Made by a program: the position numbers and the translations under genes
Part shown: positions 1 through 7,445 of the stretch, piece after piece
Numbering within the stretch: the stretch's first letter is position 1
How the letters are laid out: the number at the start of each line of letters is the position of its first letter
Assembly: GCA_023435925.1 (NCBI GenBank)
Contig: JAEZLF010000186.1
Coordinates: forward strand, 1-17,213
DNA: 17,213 nucleotides
Source: Bacillota bacterium
GTDB taxonomy: Bacteria > Bacillota > Clostridia > Acetivibrionales > DTU013
Direction: 5' to 3'
The notes under the pieces: generated by a model
The model's database searches: none
Seen by the model: the letters and a program-made list of their open reading frames with translations, nothing else
What the model was told of the DNA's origin: nothing

Positions 1-481
1 GGCTAACCTCGATCCCATTTGTTGTGCCCATATTCTCATCGAGGACCTTCATGCTGCCATCAGGCATGATTCGCCAAATACGGCCTTTTAGATTTGGCCA
101 GTCCGGATCACTTGCGAAAACAATATCCGTTGATGTGATAGCAATATCATTCGGCTGATGCATACTCGGATCATGAGCATAAACTTCCAGTTTCCGAGTT
201 TTCATATCTACTCTTAATATGTTGTGATTGGTATAATCAGCTATCAGCATATCGCCCTTACTGTTAAAACGTATACCATTTCCTATGCTTCCGTTGGGAA
301 GTGTAACAAATATTTCAGCTTCACCGGACGGTGTCACCTTCCCGATATTGTGGTCCACTTTATAATTCACTGCATACAAATTTCCATCAACATCACAGGC
401 AGGACCTTCTACTCCTGATGTCCAACTTCCGTAAGGCATAAATAAGCTGCTTTCATATGTGTTTTTACTTATCTTTTCCAT
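1..481 (-). CDS. SMP-30/gluconolactonase/LRE-family lactonase-like protein (3' end cut by window edge)
   Basis: The first 160 residues are visible; the gene continues past the left edge. The reading suggests a six-bladed beta-propeller of the SMP-30/gluconolactonase family, which hydrolyses sugar lactones to aldonic acids using one bound divalent metal. Visible family marks are the early Glu in SGVEGPA (E25), the Asn of QPNDIAI (N111) and the Asn of TTNGIEVS (N155), three of the usual four metal ligands; the last ligand, an Asp, would lie outside the window. Repeated blade-like DGN/DG turns (DVDGNLYAV, SKGDMLIADY, MPDGSMKVL) fit a propeller. The ATG at 479-481 follows an AAGGAGG-type Shine-Dalgarno at 484-492. 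It lies 22 bp behind the upstream dehydrogenase gene on the same strand, so the pair is almost certainly co-transcribed; a dehydrogenase producing a lactone followed by a lactonase is a sensible pathway. The exact substrate cannot be told. Confidence 0.88.
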   Translation of the reverse strand, partial: MEKISKNTYESSLFMPYGSWTSGVEGPACDVDGNLYAVNYKVDHNIGKVTPSGEAEIFVTLPNGSIGNGIRFNSKGDMLIADYTNHNILRVDMKTRKLEVYAHDPSMHQPNDIAITSTDIVFASDPDWPNLKGRIWRIMPDGSMKVLDENMGTTNGIEVS

Positions 482-503
482 ACTGCCTCCTTTTTTATAC
501 TAA

Positions 504-1529
504 TTAATTGATTTCTGAACATTCTGACAGTTTTACCCATTTACCACTTTTGGCTGAAGCTATAGCTGCATCAACACAAGCCGCTATATGTATCCCGTAT
601 TCTATTCCCGGATTTTGCTGTATGCCCGAGTTTTCCAGCGCGTCAAAAAAGAGCCTATTCTCCTTCAGATAACCCCATGAAATATATCTGTCTTTATCTT
701 GCCAATCTTCTTTGAATAATTTGTCGCCAAATGAGTAAGTAACCGCTCCATAAGCATCCGTCTCAAAGGTCATACCTGATCCGTAGGCAACGATCTCCGT
801 CAGCTTCCGTCCACCTGAAATATGGAATGCTTCTGTACCTGAATCGTTCACCAAAACTGAGCATAAGGTTCCATTCTCAAGATGCAGAAGCATCACTGCA
901 CCGTTGTCAACATTCCGGTTATTTGATCCAATTTTTGCTACTTTGCACATGATCTCATCAACAATGCTTCCGCTAATATATTCCGCAATATCCAGCGCAT
1001 GGGAGCCAAGTCCTCTGAGTACCTCAAAACCGGTGTTCAAAGCTCCTTCATGCTGATTAAAAAATGGCGGAGGTGTTATGGATATTTGCATCATATCCGG
1101 TTTAAAGCTGTATTCATCAAATAACTCCTTCGTTCTTTCAACAGCTGGGGCAAATCTCATATTGAAGCCAACTGCAAGCTTTGTGCCGTTTGATTGTAAT
1201 AAAGCTGCTCTAATTGTTTGTGCTTCTTTTTCCGTACGACTTACCGGTTTCTCAAGAAACACATGTTTTCCGGCCTGCAGCGCCTGCCGCGCAAACAATG
1301 CATGGGTATCGTCGTGAGTCAGAACATAAACAACCGCAATATCAGGGTCGTTAAACATGTCCACGGGGTCTCCGACAGCGCCTGCTCCAAACCTTTTGGC
1401 AAGCAATCGGGCTCTATCAGTATTTATGTCATACACACTTTTTAAAAAGCATTCTTCAATATCCGCTATACATGCCGAATGTATTTCAGCAATACCACCT
1501 GCTCCAATAAGCCCAACCTGATATTTCAT
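504..1529 (-). CDS. Gfo/Idh/MocA-family NAD(P)-dependent oxidoreductase
   Basis: A 341-residue protein, normal length for glucose-fructose oxidoreductase/inositol dehydrogenase/MocA-family enzymes, which oxidise or reduce a sugar or cyclitol hydroxyl with NAD(P). It starts MKYQVGLIGAGGIAEIHS, with the Rossmann glycine motif GAGGIA. The family EKP motif is in HVFLEKPVSRT (E93-K94-P95, catalytic Lys 94), and the second-domain motif GLGSHALDIAEY supplies the usual His177/Asp180 pair. I place the start at 1529 because AGAAAGG precedes it by about 5 nt. An in-frame upstream ATG at 1559 would add 10 residues but has no ribosome binding site and lies only about 17 nt past the predicted transcription start. 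It is the first gene of an operon with the lactonase-like gene, behind a LacI-type operator. A catabolic sugar role is inferred; substrate unknown. Confidence 0.93.
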   Translation of the reverse strand: MKYQVGLIGAGGIAEIHSACIADIEECFLKSVYDINTDRARLLAKRFGAGAVGDPVDMFNDPDIAVVYVLTHDDTHALFARQALQAGKHVFLEKPVSRTEKEAQTIRAALLQSNGTKLAVGFNMRFAPAVERTKELFDEYSFKPDMMQISITPPPFFNQHEGALNTGFEVLRGLGSHALDIAEYISGSIVDEIMCKVAKIGSNNRNVDNGAVMLLHLENGTLCSVLVNDSGTEAFHISGGRKLTEIVAYGSGMTFETDAYGAVTYSFGDKLFKEDWQDKDRYISWGYLKENRLFFDALENSGIQQNPGIEYGIHIAACVDAAIASAKSGKWVKLSECSEIN

Positions 1530-1566
1530 AAATGCCTTTCTACTATGAATCGATCTCATAGATTAG

Positions 1567-1580
1567 GGTTAGCGTTAACC
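1567..1580. promoter_or_regulatory. LacI/GalR-family operator candidate
   Basis: GGTTAGCGTTAACC is a 14-bp palindrome with one mismatched pair (6 of 7 positions pair) centred on a CpG step, the usual design of LacI/GalR-family operators. It lies immediately downstream of the -10 box of the sugar operon and overlaps the expected transcription start, a classic repressor position. A matching half-site, GTTAACC, recurs at 1734-1740, about 160 bp upstream of the operon. No regulator gene is in the window. Confidence 0.6.
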
Positions 1581-1582
1581 TT

Positions 1583-1588
1583 ATTATA
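1583..1588 (-). promoter_or_regulatory. -10 box of the sugar operon promoter
   Basis: Perfect TATAAT on the minus strand. No convincing -35 is seen at 17-18 bp (only a TTTATT-like hexamer), so the promoter may be weak or activator-dependent. It implies transcription beginning near 1576, which supports the dehydrogenase start at 1529 rather than 1559. Confidence 0.5.
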
Positions 1589-1936
1589 TAGCGATTATTA
1601 CTATTAATAAAGCCATAATTACGCTGAAATATAGTCATATTTTCACATAATTTAATTTTACCGTGTCTTATCTTTATTATACATCATTATTCTAATTATA
1701 TCTAAATATTTCAATTTACAATTCTAATCAAGAGTTAACCCAAAACTTGGTTATTTATCCCCATGCGCCCCTAAATTTTACTTTATTATCCATTACATAA
1801 ATAATCATGTATGCTGTCGTGTGTGGAAATTTTTAGTTTAGGTTATCGATTTCCTTTTATTGTACTTGAGAAGAAGCTTTCCCTGAGATAGCATGATGAA
1901 TACTGAAATGGCTCTCAGCATTTCTATGCTATAAAA

Positions 1937-2049
1937 ATGTCGAAAGATGCGATTTCTGTTGACTGCCCAGTATGCGGTGGTGTTATCACAAAGGAAGCTT
2001 ATCTTGACGGATCGTGTATTACTACCCGAATTGTCAACCGTTGAAATGA
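1937..2049 (+). pseudogene. remnant of a small zinc-ribbon protein
   Basis: The frame starting at ATG 1937 reads a 35-residue peptide with SVDCPVCGGVITKEAYLDG and then loses its character, ending at TGA 2042-2044. In another frame, from 2011, the DNA reads IVYYYPNCQPLK and stops at 2047-2049. Joined by a one-base deletion or two-base insertion near 2010 these give CPVCGG...YPNC, very like a CxxC...CxxC zinc ribbon in which the first Cys of the second knuckle has become Tyr (TAC against TGC, one transition). There is no Shine-Dalgarno before the ATG. I read this as a decayed gene or gene fragment; the family cannot be named. A short chance ORF remains possible. Confidence 0.3.
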
Positions 2050-2091
2050 TCTACTGGATGGGAGCATGAAGGAGTAATTACATATTTGCTT

Positions 2092-2123
2092 ATTTATAGA
2101 ATCTAGCAAAAGATTTATAGAAT
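2092..2123. repeat. 11-bp direct repeat, 21-bp spacing
   Basis: ATTTATAGAAT occurs at 2092-2102 and again exactly at 2113-2123, two helical turns apart, just beyond the 3' end of the nucleoside kinase gene. It could be a protein-binding pair or a small duplication; nothing near it suggests which. Confidence 0.4.
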
Positions 2124-2149
2124 GTGACGGCACAGAAGGTTTGCTTCTA

Positions 2150-3811
2150 TTAGTAAAAACAGCTGCCACCTATAAACTCCCTCATAATGGAGTTGGCAGG
2201 AACATCTCTGCTGTCAAGCGGGAGGAAATAGCTGAGGAATTCTATCAGACGTCTGGCTTCAGAGTATTCCGGCGCGTGATTGTCTATCCCGTTAAGCAAC
2301 GGCTCTGCATAGGTCTTCAGAACACTCAGTTCCACCATAAGCGAGGAATTGAACATCACATCGGCGCTTTCCTGGAAAGGAAAAATATTTCTCTCCTCAC
2401 CTCGCCTTACCGAAGGCCATCTCTTAATTGTATTTACAGCACTCATGCCTCTGAACTGATGGTCTCGGACAATTCTTCTGATGATCCGGTTATCCGTTGT
2501 GGGAATTCTGTTATGATCATCGATATTCATGGACGTCAGCGCACTGACATATATTTTAAATTTGCTTTTATGGGGAATTTCCGAAGTCAATCTTTCATTC
2601 AACCCGTGAATCCCCTCTATTACAATGATATTGTCCTCATCGATCTGCAGTTTCTTTCCTGCAGGCTCTCTTGATCCTGTTGTAAAGTTGAATACAGGAA
2701 GCTCCACTTCAATTCCCTGGATTAATTCCCTTAATTGCTTGTTGAAAAACTTGATATCAATGGCTTCGAGAGCCTCAAAATCATAATCTCCCGCCTCGTC
2801 CCGCGGAGTATTTTCACGATCCACAAAGTAATCATCCAGAGAAATGGTTACTGGCTTTAGCCCGTTAACACGCAGCTGTATGGATAGTCTTTGGGCAAAT
2901 GTGGTCTTACCGGAGGATGAAGGCCCGGCGATTAACACAACCCTCTTTTTGCTCCTGCTGTTTGCTATTCTATCGGCAATACTGGCCAGTTTTTTTTCAT
3001 GTAGCGCTTCAGAAATCCGGATCAATTCCGTTGCCCGGCCCGCTTTCACCAAATCGTTCAGCGCACCGACATTTTCCACTTCCAATATGCGCCCCCATTT
3101 TTTGAATTCAAGATAGACGTTGAACAGCTTCTTCTGCTCTACATATTCAGGCAATGTCCCGGGTGAAGACCTCTCCGGAAACATAATCACCAGGCCTCCC
3201 AAGTGGTACTTTAGTGCAAAGACCTTGATGTACCCGGTATTCGGGGCCATATACCCATAAAAGTAGTCGTCCAGTCCATCACAATTATATATTGTCACCA
3301 GCTTCTTGTTCCGGTGTTCAATCGCATGATACCGGTCCATTCTGCCGGTAGCCTCAAACAAAGCTTCTGCTTCCTCCAACGGAATCTCCCGCTTTTGAAA
3401 CGGTATTTCCCGGGCAACAATCTCGTGCATTCTTTCTTCAATTTGTGCGACTTCTGAAGGTTCCAGTTCTTTTTCTCCTCTCACCTCACAGAACAGCCCC
3501 TTGCTGACCGCATGGCTGATAATAACCCTTCTGTCCGGGAAGAGATCATAAGCCGCTTTTATGAGGATGAAATACAGACTCCTTCTGTATATTCTCATGC
3601 CATCTTCATTCATTAAATCAATAAAGCTGACCCGACAATCCTCTTCTAATGAATAGCTCAGCTCCCTGATGTCATTGTTCACCTTTGCAGCTATGATCAG
3701 AGTACTGTGGAAGCCTTGAACATCATCGCACAACTCAAGCAGCGAAATTCCCGAATTAACAATCCGCTCTTCCCTTTCATCAATTAATACCTTTATCTGT
3801 TTATTTGCCAT
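2150..3811 (-). CDS. nucleoside (uridine-like) kinase with N-terminal TGS/ThrRS-like domains
   Basis: A 553-residue protein of the Clostridia nucleoside kinase type. The C-terminal half is a phosphoribulokinase/uridine kinase P-loop domain: Walker A in IAGPSSSGKTTFAQRL (G296 to T303), the substrate-side motif SLDDYFVDRENTPRDEAGDYDFE (from about 324) and IIVIEGIHGLNE further on. The N-terminal half resembles the TGS plus second-additional-domain part of threonyl-tRNA synthetase, including HAVSKGLFCEV near residue 100. By family it should phosphorylate a nucleoside, probably uridine or cytidine, with ATP or GTP in the cytosol; specificity is not proven by sequence. I start at ATG 3809-3811, which follows GAGGAG by 7 nt. 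A longer in-frame reading from TTG at 3880 would place the start inside the -35 box and has no ribosome binding site. Single-gene transcript by position. Confidence 0.9.
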   Translation of the reverse strand: MANKQIKVLIDEREERIVNSGISLLELCDDVQGFHSTLIIAAKVNNDIRELSYSLEEDCRVSFIDLMNEDGMRIYRRSLYFILIKAAYDLFPDRRVIISHAVSKGLFCEVRGEKELEPSEVAQIEERMHEIVAREIPFQKREIPLEEAEALFEATGRMDRYHAIEHRNKKLVTIYNCDGLDDYFYGYMAPNTGYIKVFALKYHLGGLVIMFPERSSPGTLPEYVEQKKLFNVYLEFKKWGRILEVENVGALNDLVKAGRATELIRISEALHEKKLASIADRIANSRSKKRVVLIAGPSSSGKTTFAQRLSIQLRVNGLKPVTISLDDYFVDRENTPRDEAGDYDFEALEAIDIKFFNKQLRELIQGIEVELPVFNFTTGSREPAGKKLQIDEDNIIVIEGIHGLNERLTSEIPHKSKFKIYVSALTSMNIDDHNRIPTTDNRIIRRIVRDHQFRGMSAVNTIKRWPSVRRGEERNIFPFQESADVMFNSSLMVELSVLKTYAEPLLNGIDNHAPEYSEARRLIEFLSYFLPLDSRDVPANSIMREFIGGSCFY

Positions 3812-3850
3812 ACCCACACTCCTCACATATTGTTGAACAACATCATTACT

Positions 3851-3880
3851 ATTATAATATCGTTTTATCGTATTTGCCAA
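3851..3880 (-). promoter_or_regulatory. sigma-A type promoter of the nucleoside kinase gene
   Basis: On the minus strand TTGGCA (3875-3880, 5/6 match) is followed after 18 bp by TATAAT (3851-3856, perfect). Transcription should begin near 3843, giving a leader of about 30 nt. The leader begins with the 11-bp palindrome TTGTTGAACAA (3830-3840), which could be an operator. Confidence 0.65.
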
Positions 3881-3922
3881 GCAAACTCATATCATATATA
3901 ATAAAAGAACAGAAAATGGCAA

Positions 3923-3933
3923 GTGTCTGACAC
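3923..3933. repeat. short palindrome GTGTCTGACAC in divergent intergenic region
   Basis: A perfect 11-bp inverted repeat (GTGTC-T-GACAC) between the divergently transcribed nucleoside kinase and acyl-CoA synthetase genes. It may be a regulator site or a piece of a dispersed genomic repeat; a TAGAAT -10-like hexamer follows at 3946-3951 but I find no clear -35. Confidence 0.35.
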
Positions 3934-4009
3934 CAGGTAGTAAGCTAGAATGATTGAATATCGATGCAGAATCGTATTTCTGCAAAGAGTTAGACTAGGA
4001 GTGTTGTAT

Positions 4010-5728
4010 ATGACATCGGACGCTATTCGCAAGGTGCGCGATATAAAAGATCTGAAGGATATGCTTGAACAAAGTGCTAATTTGTTCGGAGAAATGGATG
4101 CATTCTGGCTGAAAAATGAAAATGACAAATATGAGGGAATTACATACAAACAGCTGAAAAATGAAGTTGACGCATTCGGTACGGCGCTGATTAAGCTTGG
4201 CCTCAAGGACCAGTTTATTGCCGTCATCGGTGAAAACCGCTACGAATGGTGTGTTACATATCTGGCAGCAGCCAATGGTACGGGAATCGTTGTACCTCTG
4301 GACAGGGAACTGCCCGCAGAAGAAGTTGAAAATCTGCTGGCCCGTTCCGGTGCAAGTGCCATTGTGTTCTCAGGCAAGCATGAAAAGGATATGCACAAGA
4401 TAGCTGCTACCCTTCCTTCCGTTAAATATTTCATCAATATGGATGCCGAAAACGACGAAAATGGGTTTTTATCCTATAGAAAGCTGTTGGACTTTGGCAG
4501 AGGACTTCTGGCTGAAGGAGACCGTTCCTTTCTGGATGCGGTCATCGATGCGGATGCCTTCAGGATCCTGATATTTACCTCCGGTACCACAGATCTTGCC
4601 AAAGGTGTCATGCTTTCACACAAAAATATTGTGACGGATATTATGTCTGTGTGTTCTGTCTTACGTATAGACGAGAATGACTCTACCCTGTGTATGCTGC
4701 CGCTTCATCACACCTATGCCTGCACCACCAGCTTTCTGCTGATGCTGTATAACGGCTGTCGCATCTCCTTTATAGAAGGCTTGAAGCATATTGCCAAGAA
4801 CATGAAGGAAACCAGCCCAACGATTCTATTGGCCGTTCCCCTTATACTGGAGGCTATGTACAGGAAAATATGGGATCAGGCCAATAAGCAGAAGGGTATG
4901 GCGAGGAAAATGAAAATTGCCATTGCTGTGAGCAATTTTGTATACAATCTATTCGGTTTGGATATTCGAAGAAAGCTGTTCAAGCAGATTCATGACAATA
5001 TCGGCGGAAAGGTCCGGCTGGTGATTTCCGGTGCTGCTGGCATCGATCCGGCTGTATCAAGGGGTTTCCGTTCCTTCGGCATCACATTGCTGCAAGGTTA
5101 CGGACTGACGGAATGCTCACCGATTGTTACCGTCAATCAGGAAGAAAAGTTTCGTGATGATTCTATTGGCTTGCCTCTTCCCTGCGACGAGGTTATGGTT
5201 TACAAACCTGGCAAGGAGGGCATCGGCGAGCTGATTGTAAAAGGCGACAATGTCATGCTGGGATATTTCAATAACCCACTGGCAACGGAAAAAGTCCTCC
5301 GGGATGGCTGGTTCTTCACCGGTGACCTTGGAAAAATGAATAAAGATGGATTCTTCAGTATAACAGGCCGCAAGAAAAACGTTATTGTCACCAAGAACGG
5401 AAAGAATATCTATCCGGAAGAGGTGGAAGCTTACCTGGACAAGAGCCAGTTTATCGCGGAATCCATGGTTTACGGCAAATATGATGAAGAAAGCGAAGAA
5501 ACCTTTGTATACGCACAGATCGTACCGGCAATGGAAACCATCCGGGAAACGCTGGGCAAGACCCAACTGACCTCCGACGAGGTTTTCAGGGTCATTGACA
5601 CGGAAGTAAAGGCTGTCAATAAGATCATGCCGCTATACAAGCGTATACGCCGTTTCACAGTGCGAGAAGAGGAGTTTGCCAAGACTTCAACCAAAAAAAT
5701 TAAACGGTATATAGAAAAAATCGGATAG
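4010..5728 (+). CDS. long-chain acyl-CoA synthetase (AMP-binding, ANL superfamily)
   Basis: A 572-residue AMP-forming ligase that would activate a fatty acid with ATP to acyl-AMP and pass it to CoA. Motifs in order: phosphate loop IFTSGTTDLAKGV (188-200), LPLHHTYA (230-237), the adenine-site motif GYGLTECSPIV (363-373), GWFFTGDLG (433-441) with the ribose-binding Asp439, the hinge/ITGRKKNVIV region (451-460), and the C-terminal AKTSTKKIKRYIEKIG end carrying the expected catalytic Lys. Length and motifs fit bacterial FadD-like long-chain synthetases of anaerobes. ATG 4010 follows AGGAG by 8 nt; an in-frame upstream ATG at 3950 lacks a ribosome binding site. Only 20 bp, without a terminator, separate it from the response regulator gene, so it may be co-transcribed with the BceRS-like genes. 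Acyl-ACP or another carboxylic acid as substrate remains possible. Confidence 0.92.
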   Translation: MTSDAIRKVRDIKDLKDMLEQSANLFGEMDAFWLKNENDKYEGITYKQLKNEVDAFGTALIKLGLKDQFIAVIGENRYEWCVTYLAAANGTGIVVPLDRELPAEEVENLLARSGASAIVFSGKHEKDMHKIAATLPSVKYFINMDAENDENGFLSYRKLLDFGRGLLAEGDRSFLDAVIDADAFRILIFTSGTTDLAKGVMLSHKNIVTDIMSVCSVLRIDENDSTLCMLPLHHTYACTTSFLLMLYNGCRISFIEGLKHIAKNMKETSPTILLAVPLILEAMYRKIWDQANKQKGMARKMKIAIAVSNFVYNLFGLDIRRKLFKQIHDNIGGKVRLVISGAAGIDPAVSRGFRSFGITLLQGYGLTECSPIVTVNQEEKFRDDSIGLPLPCDEVMVYKPGKEGIGELIVKGDNVMLGYFNNPLATEKVLRDGWFFTGDLGKMNKDGFFSITGRKKNVIVTKNGKNIYPEEVEAYLDKSQFIAESMVYGKYDEESEETFVYAQIVPAMETIRETLGKTQLTSDEVFRVIDTEVKAVNKIMPLYKRIRRFTVREEEFAKTSTKKIKRYIEKIG

Positions 5729-5748
5729 AACAGAGGCTTGAGGATGGT

Positions 5749-6420
5749 ATGTACAAAGTTTTCATCGTTGAAGATGATTCGGTGATTGCAAAAGCAATGA
5801 AAAGTCATATGGAAACCTGGGGCTGCGAAGTGGAGTGCGCCGTAGATTTTAAGAATGTTTTTTCTGCTTTTGCGGCATATAATCCTCATCTGGTATTGCT
5901 GGACATTTCTCTTCCCTTCTATAATGGATATCACTGGTGTCACGAAATACGGAAGGTATCAAAGGTTCCCATTTTGTTCATATCCTCCGCATCCGATAAT
6001 ATGAATATTGTAATGGCAATGAATATGGGTGGTGATGATTTTATTGCCAAACCCTTCGATTTGCATGTATTAACCGCAAAGGTGCAGGCTTTGCTGCGCC
6101 GTGCCTACGACTTCAGCGGACAGACGCATTTTCTGGAGCATGAAGGTGCTGTTCTTAATACAAATGATGCAACGCTCACAGTCCATGGTGATAAAATCGA
6201 ACTTACAAAGAACGAGTACAAGATTTTGCAAATCCTTTTGGAGAATAAAGGCAAGGTCGTAAGTCGTGATAGAATAATGACCGTTCTTTGGGAGAGTGAC
6301 AGCTTTGTGGACGAAAATACACTGACGGTCAATATCACAAGGCTGCGCAAAAAGCTGGAAGCCGCCGGGCTAAGCAGTTTTATCACAACAAAAAAAGGTA
6401 TTGGGTATATGGTGGGGTGA
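5749..6420 (+). CDS. BceR-like OmpR/PhoB-family response regulator
   Basis: A 223-residue two-domain DNA-binding response regulator. The receiver domain (about 1-115) has the acidic pair E8/D9/D10, the phospho-acceptor Asp52 in LVLLDISLPFYNGY, Ser80 in the Thr/Ser switch position and Lys101 in FIAKPFD. The C-terminal winged helix (about 125-223) is of the OmpR type: ELTKNEYKILQILLENKGKVVSRD, and ending in TTKKGIGYMVG. Within the family, the link to an adjacent small intramembrane-sensing kinase and a BceAB-type transporter marks it as BceR-like. ATG 5749 follows GAGG by 5 nt. Its stop overlaps the start region of the kinase gene. Its likely target is the TTACA-N4-TGTAA site at 7446, ahead of the transporter genes. 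Confidence 0.93.
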   Translation: MYKVFIVEDDSVIAKAMKSHMETWGCEVECAVDFKNVFSAFAAYNPHLVLLDISLPFYNGYHWCHEIRKVSKVPILFISSASDNMNIVMAMNMGGDDFIAKPFDLHVLTAKVQALLRRAYDFSGQTHFLEHEGAVLNTNDATLTVHGDKIELTKNEYKILQILLENKGKVVSRDRIMTVLWESDSFVDENTLTVNITRLRKKLEAAGLSSFITTKKGIGYMVG

Positions 6421-6422
6421 AT

Positions 6423-7421
6423 ATGAAAAAATCCATTCTAATTGCGGCATATCTTCGCCAACACCTCAAGGCCATTGTAATGTTCTTCCTGTTTGCATTG
6501 ATATTCGCCGTAGTGTTTTCTCTTTATGAGCTTCCTACAGAATCTGTGCTATACGCCTCCGCGCTATGCATCTGTCCGGGGCTTCTCGTTCTTGTAATAG
6601 ACTTCCTGCAATTCTACAGACATCACAATGATTTATGTAAAATGCAGAAAAACGTTGCTATAAGCCTTGAAACTCTTCCCCGTTCCAAGGGCTTGATAGA
6701 GCAGGATTATCAGGCCCTGCTGCATACGCTGCACAATGAAAAAATGAAGCTTGCATCACAGGCGGACAGCTCGAGAAGTGACCTGACTGACTATTTTACC
6801 CTGTGGGTGCATCAAATTAAAACACCTATTGCCGCGATGCGGCTTCTTCTCCAATCAGAGGAAAACTCGCAAAATGCTGAGTGCTCCATGGAGTTATTCA
6901 AAATCGAACAATATGTTGAGATGGTGCTGCAGTATCTGAGACTGGACAGCGATACAACGGATTATGTACTGAAAAAATATAGTCTGGATTCAATAGTCCG
7001 GCAGGCAGTACGAAAATATGCCCGAGTATTCATCCTGAAAAAAATAAATCTGGACCTGGCAGATATCGATGTAAAGGTACTGACTGACGAGAAATGGCTG
7101 GTATTCGTTATAGAACAACTTCTTTCCAATGCGCTGAAGTATACATTCAAAGGCAGAATTTCGATTTATACGGAAAATATTACCAATCTTGTCATAGAGG
7201 ATACCGGCATCGGTATTCAGGCGGAAGATCTTCCCCGGGTGTTTGAAAAGGGCTATACGGGATACAACGGTCGCACTGATAAAAAATCTACCGGTATTGG
7301 GCTCTACCTTTGCAAGCGCGTACTTGGCAAGCTGGGACATGCGATTTCCATCGAATCACAGGTCGGTATCGGAACAAGGGTTATACTGAAGCTGGGCTCC
7401 ATTAACCTGGTAACGGAATAA
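6423..7421 (+). CDS. BceS-like intramembrane-sensing histidine kinase
   Basis: A 332-residue histidine kinase. Two transmembrane helices (about 16-34 and 43-64) are joined by an extracytoplasmic loop of only about 10 residues, so it has no sensor domain of its own; such kinases detect the state of their partner ABC transporter. The H-box is WVHQIKTPIAAMRLLL with phospho-acceptor His130. The ATPase domain shows the N-box VIEQLLSNALKYT, G1 DTGIGIQ, F-box-like FEKGYTG and G2 STGIGLYLCK. I chose ATG 6423, which follows the GGTGGGG stretch; a GTG at 6417 that overlaps the stop codon of the regulator gene would add two residues and is also possible. It is translationally coupled to the regulator gene. 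It should phosphorylate the regulator when a peptide antibiotic (for example one acting on lipid II cycle intermediates) engages the transporter; the actual inducer is unknown. Confidence 0.93.
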   Translation: MKKSILIAAYLRQHLKAIVMFFLFALIFAVVFSLYELPTESVLYASALCICPGLLVLVIDFLQFYRHHNDLCKMQKNVAISLETLPRSKGLIEQDYQALLHTLHNEKMKLASQADSSRSDLTDYFTLWVHQIKTPIAAMRLLLQSEENSQNAECSMELFKIEQYVEMVLQYLRLDSDTTDYVLKKYSLDSIVRQAVRKYARVFILKKINLDLADIDVKVLTDEKWLVFVIEQLLSNALKYTFKGRISIYTENITNLVIEDTGIGIQAEDLPRVFEKGYTGYNGRTDKKSTGIGLYLCKRVLGKLGHAISIESQVGIGTRVILKLGSINLVTE

Positions 7422-7445
7422 ATGAACTGTCATTCACACTCCAAC

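Larger units (their letters stand above)
1589..2149. other. gene-poor AT-rich intergenic region
   Basis: About 560 bp without an intact gene between the sugar operon (transcribed leftward) and the 3' end of the nucleoside kinase gene (also leftward). It holds a GTTAACC half-site (1734-1740), two interleaved inverted repeats (1883-1932), a decayed zinc-ribbon ORF (1937-2049) and an 11-bp direct repeat ATTTATAGAAT at 2092-2102 and 2113-2123. I see no tRNA, riboswitch or transposase gene in it. Confidence 0.5.

Noticed and set aside
1530..1559. Ten extra N-terminal residues on the Gfo/Idh/MocA protein (start at 1559)
   Set aside because: No ribosome binding site, and the Rossmann fold of the family begins directly after MKYQ.
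2141..2674. 177-codon plus-strand ORF over the nucleoside kinase gene
   Set aside because: It is antisense to a clearly conserved kinase with Walker A and shows no family character or ribosome binding site.
3892..4227. 111-codon minus-strand ORF opposite the start of the acyl-CoA synthetase gene
   Set aside because: Low-complexity Ser/Phe-rich shadow, no ribosome binding site or domain.
5117..5566. 149-codon minus-strand ORF within the acyl-CoA synthetase gene
   Set aside because: Antisense shadow; the plus-strand frame carries all ANL motifs.
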